Source of the DNA: Enterobacter quasihormaechei | Lineage (GTDB): Bacteria; Pseudomonadota; Gammaproteobacteria; Enterobacterales; Enterobacteriaceae | NCBI RefSeq assembly: GCF_004331385.1 | Contig: NZ_SJON01000006.1 | Span: 1 to 64,000, forward strand | Length of the DNA stretch: 64,000 nt | Reading direction: 5' to 3' | Shown here: piece after piece, positions 27,083 to 37,851 of the stretch | Numbering within the stretch: the stretch's first letter is position 1 | How the letters are laid out: each line of letters begins with the position of its first letter | Program-made: the position numbers and the translations under genes | Notes under the pieces: model-generated | The model's input: the letters and a program-made list of their open reading frames with translations, nothing else | The model's database searches: none | What the model was told of the DNA's origin: nothing

Positions 27083-28249
27083 TTAGAACTGGTAGGTCAT
27101 GCCGACGCCAACGATGTCATCGGTTGCAATACCGTTGTCATTGTAGAAGGCGTCATCTTCGTCCAGCAGGTTGATTTTATAATCAACGTAGGTGGAGAAG
27201 TTCTTGTTGAAGCTGTAGGTCATGCCTACGTCGATGTAGTTAACCAGATCCTGGTCAACGTAGTCATAGCCGTTGCCTGGGTGATAATCGTTACCGCCCA
27301 GGTCAATGCCTTTTGAATAGACCCACGCCAGGGATGGACGCAGACCGAATTCAAACTGGTATTGCGCTACGGCTTCAAAGTTCTGCGTTTTGTTGGCGAT
27401 GCCGTCACTGCCGTACGGCGTCATGTTGCGGGTTTCCGCATACATCATGGCCAGGTAGACATCATTCGCATCGTATTTTGCGCCAACTGTCCACGCTTCC
27501 GCGCGTTCACCGCCCGCATATTTGCTGAAGCGGTTGTAGCGGCCATTACCAGCTGCGACCTGGTCGTTGGTACGGTCAGAGGAAGAATACGCCGCACCCA
27601 GCGTCAGGCCGAAATCGAAATCATAGGTGGAAGACATGCCGAAGCCGTCGCCGTTCTGGAAACGAACGTCATCATGGCCGTTTTTGGTGCCTTCCTGATC
27701 TTCGTTTGCATTGGCGCCTTCATTCGCGCCCTGGTATTGAAGCGCAAAATTAAGACCGTCGACCAGACCATAGAAATCATTATTACGGTAGGTCGCCACG
27801 CCGTTAGTACGACCAACCATATAGTTATCGGTCCAGGTGTAGGAATCACCACCAAATACCGGCAGCATATCCGTCCAGGCTTCAACGTCATACACGACGC
27901 CGTAATTACGGCCGTAATCAAACGAGCCGAAATCGCCATATTTCAGGCCCGCGAATGCCAGACGGTTAAAAGAGGTATCGCCAGCGTCTTCGGTGTCGTT
28001 TGCGTAGGTTTTATATTCCCACTGGCCGAAGCCGACCAGATCGTCAGTAATCTGCGTTTCGCCTTTGAAACCAATCTGAACGTAGGTTTCATCGCCGTCG
28101 TCGCCCGCGTTGTCTGAGAAGGTGTGGCGCGCATCAACCTTGCCGTACAGGTCGACCTTGTTGCCGTCTTTGTTGTACATCTCAGCCGCATTGGCTGCGC
28201 CAGCCATTAATAAAGCGGGTACAAGCATTGCCAGAACTTTTCTTTTCAT
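27083..28249 (-). CDS. OmpC/OmpF-type general porin (OmpS/YedS position)
   Basis: A 388-residue outer-membrane trimeric porin. The signal peptide is residues 1-21 ([21 protein letters not shown]), followed by [21 protein letters not shown], the conserved enteric porin start. Loop 3 carries VFGGDSY, and the chain ends ...VGMTYQF with C-terminal Phe. The acidic, Asp/Asn-rich surface loops are long. It lies beside yedJ, the place where E. coli K-12 has the broken porin gene yedS and Salmonella has an OmpS porin, so it is probably that orthologue kept intact. The 283 bp upstream gap is AT-rich, as usual for OmpR-controlled porins, but no specific box was identified. Confidence 0.9.
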   Translation of the reverse strand: MKRKVLAMLVPALLMAGAANAAEMYNKDGNKVDLYGKVDARHTFSDNAGDDGDETYVQIGFKGETQITDDLVGFGQWEYKTYANDTEDAGDTSFNRLAFAGLKYGDFGSFDYGRNYGVVYDVEAWTDMLPVFGGDSYTWTDNYMVGRTNGVATYRNNDFYGLVDGLNFALQYQGANEGANANEDQEGTKNGHDDVRFQNGDGFGMSSTYDFDFGLTLGAAYSSSDRTNDQVAAGNGRYNRFSKYAGGERAEAWTVGAKYDANDVYLAMMYAETRNMTPYGSDGIANKTQNFEAVAQYQFEFGLRPSLAWVYSKGIDLGGNDYHPGNGYDYVDQDLVNYIDVGMTYSFNKNFSTYVDYKINLLDEDDAFYNDNGIATDDIVGVGMTYQF

Positions 28250-28532
28250 TATATATTCCCTTTAAATATAAATTGTCTGAATATATGTAATTACTCTCCG
28301 TAATTACATGGCCGATACTATTCTATGGATTGTTATTTAGGTTCAAAAATAAATGTAATTAAAATAGTAAAGATATTACAAAATATTTCTTTTTGTCTCT
28401 TTATTTTTCACGTGAATTAATGCTTTGAATATATAGCGGGTAATTATTATTAAGTATTTCGCAATTCTATTTTTTAAAGTCTTTCATTTGGATATATTAT
28501 AATTTCACGCTTTCGAACTACAGGACGTCATA

Positions 28533-29234
28533 ATGGAACATGCGCAGTGGCAGCACCGCTTTGAACGCTGGCTCAATGAAAATCATTCTACCGAGGACGC
28601 GGCGCATGATATTGCGCATTTCCGCCGCGTCTGGATGACCGCGCAGACCATCATGGCCGGGGAGGGCGCCGATCCGCTGGTCGTGCTGGCCGCCTGCTAC
28701 TTCCACGACATTGTCAGCCTGCCGAAAAACCATCCCGAGCGGAGCCAGTCCTCGCGGCTGGCGGCGCGCAAAACGCGCGAGATCCTGAGCGGCGCGTTTC
28801 CTGACTTTCCGGCAGAGCGCTATGCGGCAGTTGAGCACGCTATCGAGGCGCACAGCTTCAGTGCGGGCATTGCGCCGCAGAGTACAGAGGCGAAAGTCGT
28901 GCAGGACGCTGACCGGCTGGAGGCGCTGGGCGCCATTGGCCTGGCGCGCGTGTTTGCCGTGTCGGGGGCGCTGGGCGTCGCGCTGTTTGACGCCGACGAC
29001 CCGTTTGCCGGGGCGCGAGCGCTGGATGATAAAACCTTCGCGCTCGACCACTTTCAGACCAAACTCCTGCGCCTGCCGGACACCATGCAAACCGCACGAG
29101 GCCGGGAGCTTGCGCGTCACAATGCTGATTTCCTGATCCAGTTTATGGCGAAGCTGAGTGCCGAATTACAGGGGGATTATCTCGGAACAGATAGCCAGGT
29201 ACTGAACCATTTCCGTCGCAGTCTGCGATCCTGA
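28533..29234 (+). CDS. yedJ: HD-domain phosphohydrolase YedJ
   Basis: A 233-residue cytosolic protein matching E. coli YedJ (231). The HD-superfamily metal-binding residues are seen as [10 protein letters not shown] (about 25-34), [12 protein letters not shown] (about 56-67) and [13 protein letters not shown] (about 126-138). A role as a metal-dependent phosphohydrolase on small phosphorylated substrates is inferred from the family; the substrate is unknown. The unusual run [14 protein letters not shown] after the HD pair is conserved in the family. It reads toward dcm, with a 43 nt gap. Confidence 0.93.
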   Translation: MEHAQWQHRFERWLNENHSTEDAAHDIAHFRRVWMTAQTIMAGEGADPLVVLAACYFHDIVSLPKNHPERSQSSRLAARKTREILSGAFPDFPAERYAAVEHAIEAHSFSAGIAPQSTEAKVVQDADRLEALGAIGLARVFAVSGALGVALFDADDPFAGARALDDKTFALDHFQTKLLRLPDTMQTARGRELARHNADFLIQFMAKLSAELQGDYLGTDSQVLNHFRRSLRS

Positions 29235-29277
29235 ACTGTGGTACTCTGTTTTCTGTCTTTATTGCCCGGTTAAGAGA

Positions 29278-30711
29278 ATGCAGGAAAATCGATCAGTGAC
29301 TGTGCCCGCGCCCGAGCGGGTTGAGAAATCAACGGCAGCCGTGCAGGCACTCCTGCGTCAGCTGCTGGAAATGTACGATGCTAAAACGCTGGCAAACCAG
29401 CTGGAGGCCCATGGCGAGAGCCACTGGAGCCCGGCGATACTCAAACGGCTGCTGATAAGCGACAGGGCAGGACACCGCCTCAGCGACGGCGAGTTCCGCT
29501 ACCTGCAAAATTTGCTGCCGCGTCCTCCTGCCGCGCATCCGAATTATGCTTTTCGCTTTATCGATCTCTTTGCCGGCATCGGCGGCATTCGCCATGGCTT
29601 TGAAGCCATTGGCGGGCAGTGCGTGTTCACCAGCGAATGGAACAAGCATGCCGTGCGCACCTATAAAGCGAACTGGTACTGCGACCCCGACGCGCACCAG
29701 TTCAATGCGGATATTCGTGACGTCACCCTGAGCCACAAAACCGGCGTCAGCGACGAAGAGGCCGCCGAACACATCCGTAACACCATTCCGGCGCACGATG
29801 TGCTGCTGGCCGGTTTCCCGTGCCAGCCGTTCTCGCTGGCTGGCGTATCGAAGAAGAACGCGCTGGGGCGCGCGCACGGCTTTGCCTGCGATACGCAAGG
29901 CACGCTGTTCTTTGATGTTGCCCGGATTATTGATGCCCGTCGCCCGGCGATTTTTGTGCTGGAGAACGTTAAGAATTTAAAGAGCCATGACGGGGGCAAA
30001 ACCTTCCGCATTATCATGCAAACCCTGGATGAGCTGGGCTACGACGTGGCGGATGCAGAGGATATGGGGCCGGACGACCCGAAAATAATCGACGGCAAAC
30101 ACTTCCTGCCACAGCACCGCGAACGCATCGTGCTGGTGGGTTTCCGCCGCGATCTCAATCTGAAAGGCGATTTTACGCTGCGTGATTTGCCCTCACTCTA
30201 TCCGGCGCGTCGTCCTACGGTGGCCGAGCTGCTGGAGCCCGCCGTCGATGCAAAATTTATTCTGACCCCGGTGCTGTGGAAATACCTCTATCGTTATGCC
30301 AAAAAGCATCAGGCAAAAGGCAACGGCTTTGGGTTTGGCATGGTTAATCCGCTTAATCCCGACAGCGTGACGCGCACGCTGTCGGCGCGCTACTACAAAG
30401 ATGGCGCGGAAATTCTTATCGATCGCGGCTGGGATAAGGCGCTGGGTGAAAAAGATTTCGACGATCCGCAGAACCAACAGCACCGGCCAAGGCGCTTAAC
30501 CCCGCGCGAGTGCGCCCGCTTAATGGGGTTTGAGACGCCGCAGGGCTACCGTTTTCGCATCCCGGTGTCGGATACCCAGGCCTACCGCCAGTTTGGCAAC
30601 TCGGTGGTGGTGCCGGCTTTCGCCGCCGTCGCAAAACTGCTGGCCTCTCGCATCAGCAAGGCCGTTCAGCTTCGTCAGAGTGAGGCCGTCAATGGCGGAC
30701 GTTCACAATAA
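29278..30711 (+). CDS. dcm: Dcm DNA (cytosine-5)-methyltransferase
   Basis: Methylates the internal cytosine of CCWGG. The 477-residue protein has the C5-methyltransferase motifs in order: SAM-binding [15 protein letters not shown] (about 93-107), motif [10 protein letters not shown] with catalytic Cys182, motif VI ENVKNL, motif [16 protein letters not shown], and motif [12 protein letters not shown] near the C-terminus. The N-terminal extension of about 85 residues before motif I is typical of Dcm. The last 20 bp overlap vsr, as in E. coli. There is no cognate CCWGG restriction enzyme here, so it is a solitary methylase. Confidence 0.96.
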   Translation: MQENRSVTVPAPERVEKSTAAVQALLRQLLEMYDAKTLANQLEAHGESHWSPAILKRLLISDRAGHRLSDGEFRYLQNLLPRPPAAHPNYAFRFIDLFAGIGGIRHGFEAIGGQCVFTSEWNKHAVRTYKANWYCDPDAHQFNADIRDVTLSHKTGVSDEEAAEHIRNTIPAHDVLLAGFPCQPFSLAGVSKKNALGRAHGFACDTQGTLFFDVARIIDARRPAIFVLENVKNLKSHDGGKTFRIIMQTLDELGYDVADAEDMGPDDPKIIDGKHFLPQHRERIVLVGFRRDLNLKGDFTLRDLPSLYPARRPTVAELLEPAVDAKFILTPVLWKYLYRYAKKHQAKGNGFGFGMVNPLNPDSVTRTLSARYYKDGAEILIDRGWDKALGEKDFDDPQNQQHRPRRLTPRECARLMGFETPQGYRFRIPVSDTQAYRQFGNSVVVPAFAAVAKLLASRISKAVQLRQSEAVNGGRSQ

Positions 30712-31183
30712 GGCCACGCGCAGCAAGAACATGCGCGCCATCGGCACGCGTGATACCGCGATTGAAAAACGGATCGCTGGCCTCCTGACCGCCGTCGGGT
30801 TTGAATTCAGGGTTCAGGATGCCACGCTTGCCGGGCGTCCTGATTTCGTGATCGACGCGTATCAGTGCATCATCTTTACCCACGGCTGTTTCTGGCATCA
30901 TCACGACTGCTATCTGTTTAAAGTCCCGGCGACGCGCACCGAGTTCTGGCTGGAGAAGATTGGCAGGAACGTCGAGCGGGATAAACGCGACGTTTCGCAG
31001 CTTTACGCCCAGGGCTGGCGGGTGCTGATTGTCTGGGAGTGCGCGCTGCGCGGAAAAATGAAGCTGAATGATGTGGAACTGACGGAACGGCTGGAAGAGT
31101 GGATCTGCGGCGGCGGTCAGGCCGCGCAGATCGACACCCAGGGCATTCACCCGATCACGGTTTTTCCACCCCACACGGCGTGA
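30692..31183 (+). CDS. vsr: Very-short-patch repair endonuclease Vsr
   Basis: Nicks the T of T:G mismatches formed by deamination of 5-methylcytosine in Dcm sites. The 163-residue protein shows the catalytic Asp51 in GRPDFVID and the His64/His69 pair in [10 protein letters not shown], with zinc-binding His/Cys residues in the same block. The true start is the ATG within the end of dcm (20 bp overlap), with GAGG six nt upstream; a longer frame from 30530 is only a dcm shadow. Co-expression with dcm couples the mutagenic mark with its repair. Its tail overlaps yedA by 29 bp. Confidence 0.95.
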   Translation: MADVHNKATRSKNMRAIGTRDTAIEKRIAGLLTAVGFEFRVQDATLAGRPDFVIDAYQCIIFTHGCFWHHHDCYLFKVPATRTEFWLEKIGRNVERDKRDVSQLYAQGWRVLIVWECALRGKMKLNDVELTERLEEWICGGGQAAQIDTQGIHPITVFPPHTA

Positions 31184-32069
31184 CAATTGGCTTCGCGGGC
31201 AGCAGATATTTACCCAGCGTGACCAGCACCACGGCAAAAACAATCACACCCAGCGCCAGCCATTCAATTGGCGACAGCACTTCGCCAGCGAAACCGGTAC
31301 CCAGCAGCACGGCAACCACCGGGTTAACGTAGGCGTAGCTGGTGGCAACCGCCGGGGAGACGTTGCGGATCAGGTACATATAGGCGTTGATGGCAATAAT
31401 CGAGCCAAACAGCGCCAGATACCCGACGGCCAGGAAACCAGAGAGGCCTGGCATCGCCGTCAGTTTTTCACCCGCCAGGGTGGAGGCAATCAGTAGCACG
31501 ATCCCTGCCGCGAGCATCTCAATGGCACCCGCCATCATCCCGGAAGGCAGTTCAATGCGGGAGCCGTAGACCGAGCCGAAGGCCCAGCTCATGGAGCCGA
31601 TCATGATCATCACCGCAGCCCACGGATTCCCGCTCAGGTTACCGCCGCTGTTAAGCATGATGATGCCCGCAAGCCCAATCGCGATGCCCAGCCATTCGAG
31701 CTTGCGGGTGCGGATCCCGAACAGACGACTAAAGCAGAGCGTAAACAGCGGCACGGTCGCGACAACCACCGCGGCGATCCCTGACGGCACGTTCTGATGT
31801 TCGGCAACGGTTACCGCACCGTTGCCCACCGCCAGCAGCAGCAGGCCGATCAGGGCGGCGTTAAGCAGAGGGCGCAGCGGCGGAAGCTTATGGCCGCGCA
31901 GCAGCAGAAACGTCAGCAGCAGCACGCCGGCTGCAAGGAAGCGAACGCCTGCCATCATCAGCGGGGGCCAGCTCTCCACGCCAATGCGAATGACAAAATA
32001 GGTGGATCCCCAGATGATATACAGGGAGAAAAGCGCTCCAATGAGCGGTAATAAATGCCGGAAACGCAT
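31155..32069 (-). CDS. yedA: EamA/DMT-superfamily permease YedA
   Basis: A 304-residue inner-membrane protein with ten predicted helices in two EamA repeats (about 12-140 and 155-290). Seen: the N-terminal WGSTYFVIRIGVESWPPLMM signature and the second-repeat opening GSMSWAFGSVYGSR. The family exports amino acids or other metabolites; YedA's substrate is not established. Position between vsr and yedI, and length, match E. coli. Confidence 0.93.
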   Translation of the reverse strand: MRFRHLLPLIGALFSLYIIWGSTYFVIRIGVESWPPLMMAGVRFLAAGVLLLTFLLLRGHKLPPLRPLLNAALIGLLLLAVGNGAVTVAEHQNVPSGIAAVVVATVPLFTLCFSRLFGIRTRKLEWLGIAIGLAGIIMLNSGGNLSGNPWAAVMIMIGSMSWAFGSVYGSRIELPSGMMAGAIEMLAAGIVLLIASTLAGEKLTAMPGLSGFLAVGYLALFGSIIAINAYMYLIRNVSPAVATSYAYVNPVVAVLLGTGFAGEVLSPIEWLALGVIVFAVVLVTLGKYLLPAKPIVTPCGVEKP

Positions 32070-32247
32070 AGTTCCTCACGACGGAATAAAAAGGTCGCTC
32101 ATAGTTAACGCCAAAACTATCTCGCTGGCGAGCGCTTTAATTGGGCTGCATATGTGAAATTTTTGTTGACGCGAGGTGCCAGTTTCCGGGCGGTGAGTTT
32201 TGTTCCATACTATTCACTTAATTAGCAAAAAAAGAAGGATAGAGATT

Positions 32248-33159
32248 TTGGCAGGAAGTAGCTTATTAACATTACTGGACGATATCGCCACCTTGCTGGA
32301 TGACATTTCGGTGATGGGAAAACTGGCGGCGAAAAAAACCGCCGGGGTACTGGGAGACGATCTGTCCCTGAACGCGCAACAGGTGACCGGCGTGCGGGCG
32401 AACCGTGAGCTGCCGGTGGTGTGGGGCGTAGCGAAAGGGTCCTTTATTAACAAGGTGATCCTCGTTCCGCTGGCGCTGCTCATCAGCGCCTTTATCCCCT
32501 GGGCCATTACGCCTCTGCTGATGATTGGCGGGGCGTTCCTGTGCTTCGAGGGCGCCGAAAAGGTGCTGCATATGCTTGCGGCGCGCAAAGAGAAAGACAC
32601 CCCCGAGATGCGCCAGCAGCGTCTGGAAGCACTGGCCGCGCAGGATCCAAAAACGTTCGAGCGCGATAAAATCAAAGGCGCGGTTCGTACCGATTTCATC
32701 CTCTCGGCCGAAATTGTGGCGATTACGCTTGGGATCGTCTCCGAAGCACCGCTGATGAATCAGGTTCTGGTGCTTTCGTTGATTGCCATTCTTGTCACGG
32801 TTGGGGTGTATGGCCTGGTCGGGCTGATCGTCAAGCTGGATGATATCGGCTTCTGGCTGGAAAAAAAATCCAGCGCCATTGCTCGCGGTATCGGCAAAAG
32901 CCTGCTGGTGCTGGCCCCGTGGCTGATGAAAAGTTTGTCGATAGTGGGAACCCTGGCGATGTTCCTGGTCGGCGGCGGTATTATCGTGCACGGCGTGGCC
33001 CCGCTGCATCATGCCATTGAGCATCTGGCGTCAGGTTATGGTTCGGCAATCGCCGCCATTCTGCCGACGCTGCTTAACCTCGTGCTGGGCTTTATCGTCG
33101 GTGTCATTGTGGTGGCAGTGGTTAAGCTGATTGGAAAAGTACGCGGCACAGCGCATTAA
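32248..33159 (+). CDS. yedI: Inner-membrane protein YedI (DUF808)
   Basis: A 303-residue DUF808 membrane protein. It has an N-terminal cytosolic segment [30 protein letters not shown] (in part, about residues 5-34), then about six hydrophobic spans. The function is unknown. The start is a TTG codon at 32248, preceded by AAGAAGGA with 8 nt spacing; it aligns with the conserved N-terminus, whereas the longer ATG frame from 32200 does not. The TTG start may limit expression. Confidence 0.9.
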   Translation: MAGSSLLTLLDDIATLLDDISVMGKLAAKKTAGVLGDDLSLNAQQVTGVRANRELPVVWGVAKGSFINKVILVPLALLISAFIPWAITPLLMIGGAFLCFEGAEKVLHMLAARKEKDTPEMRQQRLEALAAQDPKTFERDKIKGAVRTDFILSAEIVAITLGIVSEAPLMNQVLVLSLIAILVTVGVYGLVGLIVKLDDIGFWLEKKSSAIARGIGKSLLVLAPWLMKSLSIVGTLAMFLVGGGIIVHGVAPLHHAIEHLASGYGSAIAAILPTLLNLVLGFIVGVIVVAVVKLIGKVRGTAH

Positions 33160-33237
33160 TTATTGATGCGCTGCGGATGCAAAAAGGCTATTCCTCGTCT
33201 AAATTGAAAACGTTTCACCCTGATACAGGAGGCAGGT

Positions 33238-33420
33238 ATGGTCTTTTTGGTCAGTGATGAAGTTAAGCCTAAAAGTGGTGGTCCAGGCATGATTGTCACC
33301 GGTTATTCCAGCGGAATGGTGGAGTGTCGGTGGCATGACGGATACGGCATTAAGCGTGAGGCTTTTCGAGAAGACGAGCTTCAGCCTGCGAATAACAGGC
33401 AAGAGCGCGACAAGGCTTAA
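33238..33420 (+). CDS. yodC: Small protein YodC (DUF2158)
   Basis: A 60-residue protein very close in sequence to E. coli YodC (60 residues), with the DUF2158 core [22 protein letters not shown] (in part, residues 14-33) and a charged C-terminal tail. The ATG follows AGGAGG closely. Function is unknown; the fold is a small SH3-like beta barrel in related families. It is followed by a terminator hairpin. Confidence 0.93.
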   Translation: MVFLVSDEVKPKSGGPGMIVTGYSSGMVECRWHDGYGIKREAFREDELQPANNRQERDKA

Positions 33421-33426
33421 TCACAC

Positions 33427-33449
33427 AACGCCCGGCCATGCCGGGCGTT
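33427..33449 (+). terminator. Terminator after yodC
   Basis: Perfect stem AACGCCCGGC / GCCGGGCGTT with a CAT loop, starting 6 nt after the yodC stop and followed by TTTAC. It separates yodC from dgcQ. Confidence 0.75.
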
Positions 33450-33503
33450 TTACTGGCAGAAGACGTATCCTGTCGGATGGCGGGCGACAATCAGGGAGTG
33501 GGT

Positions 33504-35204
33504 GTGCAACACGATACCTTTGTTGAAAAACAATCTTTGTTGCAGTGGCTGCATAAGCGTAGCAATCCCGGTTTGATTGTTAATCTCTGTTTTATCGTTG
33601 TCCTGATCTTTTCCACCCTCCTGACCTGGCGCGAAGTCGTGGTGCTGGAGGAGGCCTACATCTCCAGCCAGCGTAACCATCTGGAAACGGTGGCCAGCGC
33701 GCTGGACAGACAGCTCCAGTTTAGCGTCAATAAAATGCTCTATTTTCGCCACAGCATGCTTGATGCGCTGGAGACGCCGCTGGCGTTTGGGGTTCTGCAA
33801 GAAGCGGTAAAGCGTTTTGAACGCGTGAGGCGTTCCCCCGTCTGGCAAATCGCGGTCGATCCAAAACGCACGTTACCGATTAACGGCGTTTCGGATGCGT
33901 TTGTTGAACAAACAACGCTGCTTAACCGCGATGACGATTACCTGGATAAGGAGATCTCCGCCGCCCTCGAAGTGGGCTATTTGCTGCGCCTGGCATCCAC
34001 GAACTCACGTCACGAGGAGCGGATATTATACGTTTCTCGCGCGGGTTTTTTTCTGGAAACGGATACACCTCCCCATCACAGCGATATTGCACAGCGCTAT
34101 TACCATCTGGTGACGCAGCCCTGGTTTACGCAGCAGACCGATCGTGAAAACCGGGCGCGGGCGGTTCGGTGGTTTATCTCTCCTCCCTCGGCCTTTGCCG
34201 GAAAAAAGCCGCTCATTACGGCCAGCGTGCCGGTTTACTACGATCATGTCTGGTATGGCGTGGTGGCGATGGATTTTACCTTTGCCACCATGCGTCAGCT
34301 GCTGGTGGAGGCAATGGACGACCATACGGAAGGGGAGTACCAGCTGTATGACAGCCGCCTCAACATGCTGGCGACCACCGAGAAGCCAGCGGACGAGGTG
34401 AATCATTTCAATGAGCTGGAATTAGCGCAAATCGCGCACGCCATAGAACAGGACACCGAGGGCGGTATTCGCCTTGGAAGCCGTTTCATCAGCTGGGCGC
34501 GCCTCGATCATTTCGACGGCCTCGTCCTGCGGGTCCATACCCTGGATGAGGGGGTGCGCGGAGATTTCGGCAGCATCAGCATTGTTTTGGCCCTGCTTTG
34601 GGCGCTGTTCACCGCGATGCTGCTGATTTCATGGCTGGTGATCCGGCGCATGGTCAGTAATATGTATTCGATGCAGAACTCGCTGCAATGGCAGGCCTGG
34701 CACGATCCGCTGACCCGGCTGAATAATCGCGGGGCGTTGTTTGAGCAGGCGAAAAGGCTGGCGAAGCAGTGTGAACAGCAGTCGCTGCCGCTCTCGGTCA
34801 TTCAGATCGATCTCGACTGCTTCAAGAGCATCAATGACCGGTATGGGCATCAGGCGGGTGATAAGGTGTTGACCCACGCCGCCGGGCTGATTGCCAGTAC
34901 CCTGCGCGCGAATGATATTGCCGGACGCGTCGGTGGCGAAGAGTTCTGCGTCGTGCTGCCCGGCCTGACGATTGAAGAGGCGGCAGACGTCGCAGAACAG
35001 ATCCGCGAGCGTATCAACAGCAAAGAGATCCTGATTAAGAAAAGTACGACCCTGCGCGTGAGCGCGTCGTTTGGCGTTTCCTGCGCCCAGGAGAAGGGCG
35101 ATTACCACTTCGAAAATCTGCAATCCGCCGCCGATGCGCGGCTGTATGAGGCGAAACAGCGCGGGCGTAACCGGGTTGTCTGGCAGGCTCACGACAAAAA
35201 GTGA
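33504..35204 (+). CDS. dgcQ: Membrane diguanylate cyclase DgcQ (YedQ)
   Basis: Makes cyclic di-GMP and promotes the sessile state. A short cytosolic N-terminus precedes TM1 (about 26-48) and a periplasmic CHASE7-type sensor of about 300 residues; TM2 (about 358-380) leads to a GGDEF domain with active-site RVGGEEF. The inhibitory I-site RAND lies five residues ahead of GGEEF, so product feedback is kept. The start is a GTG with GGGAG 5 nt before it, matching the E. coli N-terminus (MQH); the longer frame would run back into the terminator. Length 566 (E. coli 564). Its end overlaps yedP by 16 bp. Confidence 0.92.
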   Translation: MQHDTFVEKQSLLQWLHKRSNPGLIVNLCFIVVLIFSTLLTWREVVVLEEAYISSQRNHLETVASALDRQLQFSVNKMLYFRHSMLDALETPLAFGVLQEAVKRFERVRRSPVWQIAVDPKRTLPINGVSDAFVEQTTLLNRDDDYLDKEISAALEVGYLLRLASTNSRHEERILYVSRAGFFLETDTPPHHSDIAQRYYHLVTQPWFTQQTDRENRARAVRWFISPPSAFAGKKPLITASVPVYYDHVWYGVVAMDFTFATMRQLLVEAMDDHTEGEYQLYDSRLNMLATTEKPADEVNHFNELELAQIAHAIEQDTEGGIRLGSRFISWARLDHFDGLVLRVHTLDEGVRGDFGSISIVLALLWALFTAMLLISWLVIRRMVSNMYSMQNSLQWQAWHDPLTRLNNRGALFEQAKRLAKQCEQQSLPLSVIQIDLDCFKSINDRYGHQAGDKVLTHAAGLIASTLRANDIAGRVGGEEFCVVLPGLTIEEAADVAEQIRERINSKEILIKKSTTLRVSASFGVSCAQEKGDYHFENLQSAADARLYEAKQRGRNRVVWQAHDKK

Positions 35205-35989
35205 TCGAGCCCTTCACGCCAGCCGGACGGTCCGGTGTGCTGCGTATGGTATACCCGCGCGGGATCGTTATTTTTCAGGCTGACACCCTCCCGGTTGAAG
35301 CCTTTCACCACCACGGCGAAGCCTACGCTGTCCAGCAGCGGCGCATCGTTGGGGCCGTCGCCCAGGCCCAGCGTCGTCGGCTCTTTTCCCTCGTGCAGGC
35401 GATACTGGTCCACAAGCCAGTGAACCGCCACGTCTTTGCCGCAGGCGTTGTCCAGAATGTGCCAGAAGCGTGCTCCCTGGACGATCTTCAGCCCCTGCCG
35501 GGCCAGTTCGGTTGCGAAGCGCGTCATTTGTTCATCACCGTCACGCCAGATAAGCGTCACGGACGCCTCATGTTTGCGTGCCAGCGCCGAACGTGGGCGG
35601 CTCAGCCCGGTCCATTCGGCGACCACGCGCTCATCCACATCATCAAAGGTGGTAAATTTCAGGTGCAGTTCCTGACGAACCCGGTCAATAAACTGCCGGA
35701 TTTCGTCATGCTTTTTTTCTGAGATGAACCGGGCGGCGTTTTCCCACCGTACGTCAGGCTGGATCACCGCGCCGTTTTCCGCAATGTAAGGTAGCCCAAC
35801 GAGCCCAAGCTCCTGCTGGATGTCCTGCATCTCAGACGCGGTTTTGCTGCTGCACAGAATGACCGGTATCTGCTCATCCTGTAATCTCTCCAGCCAGGGG
35901 GCGGCAGGCTGCCAGTCAAACGTGTGAAAATCCAACAGCGTGCCGTCGAGGTCAGTAAAGACCAGCAGCGTCTCCTGAAGCGAAGGCAT
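35189..35989 (-). CDS. yedP: HAD phosphatase YedP (mannosyl-3-phosphoglycerate phosphatase family)
   Basis: A 266-residue HAD hydrolase, C2 cap type. It has motif [11 protein letters not shown] (11-20) with nucleophile Asp13, motif II CSSKT (about 46-50), and motif [21 protein letters not shown] (about 218-233). By family it would dephosphorylate mannosyl-3-phosphoglycerate, although the pathway is not evident in enterobacteria and the physiological substrate is unknown. Length and location match E. coli (271). Confidence 0.92.
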   Translation of the reverse strand: MPSLQETLLVFTDLDGTLLDFHTFDWQPAAPWLERLQDEQIPVILCSSKTASEMQDIQQELGLVGLPYIAENGAVIQPDVRWENAARFISEKKHDEIRQFIDRVRQELHLKFTTFDDVDERVVAEWTGLSRPRSALARKHEASVTLIWRDGDEQMTRFATELARQGLKIVQGARFWHILDNACGKDVAVHWLVDQYRLHEGKEPTTLGLGDGPNDAPLLDSVGFAVVVKGFNREGVSLKNNDPARVYHTQHTGPSGWREGLDHFLS

Positions 35990-36157
35990 AAACTCTCCTG
36001 GAAGATGGCGCGTTTTATGGGAAAATTCTTAAAAAAGAGAGGCGTTGTCACCCCGTTGAACCGGTAACGATCCCGACAAACCCACACCCGACGCAGGTTT
36101 ATACTCATAACAAAAATTCACATGTATAAAATATTATATTCGCTCAGAGAATATATG

Positions 36158-36185
36158 CTTGTAAGAAAATTCCGTTGGGGATAAT
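36158..36185 (+). promoter_or_regulatory. Promoter of the dsrA small RNA
   Basis: -10 hexamer GATAAT at 36180-36185 with a -35-like CTTGTA at 36158-36163 (16 bp spacing), ending 6 nt before the inferred first base of DsrA. The position agrees with the temperature-regulated dsrA promoter of E. coli. Confidence 0.7.
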
Positions 36186-36191
36186 GTCTTA

Positions 36192-36282
36192 CCTGCATCA
36201 GATTTCCTGGTGTAACGAATTTACAAGTGCTTCTTGCATAAGCAAGTTTGATCCCGGTCATCCCCATGACCGGGATTTTTTT
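36192..36282 (+). ncRNA. dsrA: Small regulatory RNA DsrA
   Basis: Hfq-dependent sRNA that opens the rpoS leader and represses hns. The stretch GCATCAGATTTCCTGGTGTA, then ACGAATTT and AAGTGCTTCTTG, matches E. coli DsrA stem-loop 1 and the hns-pairing region. The 3' terminator stem ATCCCGGTCAT / ATGACCGGGAT with a run of seven T's is changed in sequence from E. coli but still pairs. The gene is intergenic between yedP and yodD, as in E. coli. The 5' end is placed by alignment to the E. coli RNA (87 nt; about 91 here). Confidence 0.93.
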
Positions 36283-36286
36283 CGCC

Positions 36287-36831
<545 letters not shown>

Positions 36832-36930
36832 GGCGGCGTCGGGGGCGTTGTCTCCCCGGCTCCGGCTGCTGAAAAGCAAAATCTCTGGCCAGGCCAGAGA
36901 TCAAGGTAGGGTACAACATGGCCGTGCAAC

Positions 36931-37554
36931 TTAGCGCATATTAACGAAAATCCCATTCGTCACATTATCTGTCAGGCGTACGACATGGTAAATCACTTGC
37001 TTATTATGCGTTTTAATTTTCCTTTTAATATTTCCTTTGTGTGACGATACTGTTTTTGCCTTGATATTCATCTGGTCTGAGATCTGAATTGTCCCTTGTC
37101 CTGCCATCCACATTCTTAACATACTTGATTCAGTTCTGCTTAATGATAGGGTAGGTAAGTTAATCGCACCTACATTCTTTACTTCTTTATTCAAATAATC
37201 GCCCAGAATGTCGTCAAGCGACTCTGGTTTAATCGATTTCGAACTGATTAATAAGTTTTTACGCACCAGCAAATACTCATCGAAATGAATATTGGCGATT
37301 GCCATAAAAACAATAAACAAGGTCTTAGGATGCTGATTAATGATCTGCTTAATGTGCTGACTGTTAGCGGGGTCGTGAATGAAACAGTCCTCATTAATAA
37401 ACACCACGCCTGGCTTGTGGACGTCACAAGCGGCTGCGAGTTCTTCAACGGTGTGCGCATCGTTGATGTCTCTCTTTCTTACCCCTCTGCTTGCTAAGTA
37501 CCCGGTTAACCCTAGCCGGGTGTAGCTGCATAAATCCATAATGATCGTTGACAT
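36931..37554 (-). CDS. rcsA: Colanic-acid capsule co-regulator RcsA
   Basis: Auxiliary activator that pairs with RcsB to turn on capsule (colanic acid) genes and to repress flhDC. The 207 residues match E. coli RcsA throughout. The N-terminal half is a degenerate receiver-like domain (no phosphorylation site needed). The C-terminal LuxR/GerE HTH (about 135-200) reads [23 protein letters not shown] and [13 protein letters not shown]. RcsA is normally kept low by Lon. The 297 bp upstream region is AT-rich with a RcsAB-like box, suiting H-NS silencing and auto-activation. Confidence 0.96.
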   Translation of the reverse strand: MSTIIMDLCSYTRLGLTGYLASRGVRKRDINDAHTVEELAAACDVHKPGVVFINEDCFIHDPANSQHIKQIINQHPKTLFIVFMAIANIHFDEYLLVRKNLLISSKSIKPESLDDILGDYLNKEVKNVGAINLPTLSLSRTESSMLRMWMAGQGTIQISDQMNIKAKTVSSHKGNIKRKIKTHNKQVIYHVVRLTDNVTNGIFVNMR

Positions 37555-37809
37555 GGCATACCCTCACTCAATGCGTAACGATAATTCACCATCTGCCTGA
37601 GAGCTCATAAACAGCCATACGGGATGGAAAAAAGCTAATAAAACCTGTGAGCATGACAAAGACTTTCAGGCGAACTCACTATCCCGTAAAGTTACGTATA
37701 ATTTGCCAGGAATCATCTTAAAGTAAAGTAAATATTAAGTATTGTGAGGTGGTTAGAAAGATTTAAACCGCGTCAGATATATCCTGGTAGATGTTTTTCG
37801 AGATTATTT

Positions 37810-37823
37810 TTAGGAATATCCTC
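37810..37823 (-). promoter_or_regulatory. Candidate RcsAB box upstream of rcsA
   Basis: TTAGGAATATCCTC resembles the E. coli rcsA autoregulatory RcsAB box (TAAGGATTATCCGA), keeping AGGA-N3-TCC. It lies about 256 bp upstream of the rcsA start, consistent with the long rcsA leader in E. coli. The rest of the rcsA-fliR gap shows AT-rich sequence only. Confidence 0.55.
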
Positions 37824-37851
37824 AGAAAGACATTGCAAACGCTACGGGTTA

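Noticed and set aside
29329..29898. Possible restriction partner opposite or near dcm
   Set aside because: The antisense ORF shows no nuclease motif; Dcm is normally solitary, and the only nuclease next to it is Vsr.
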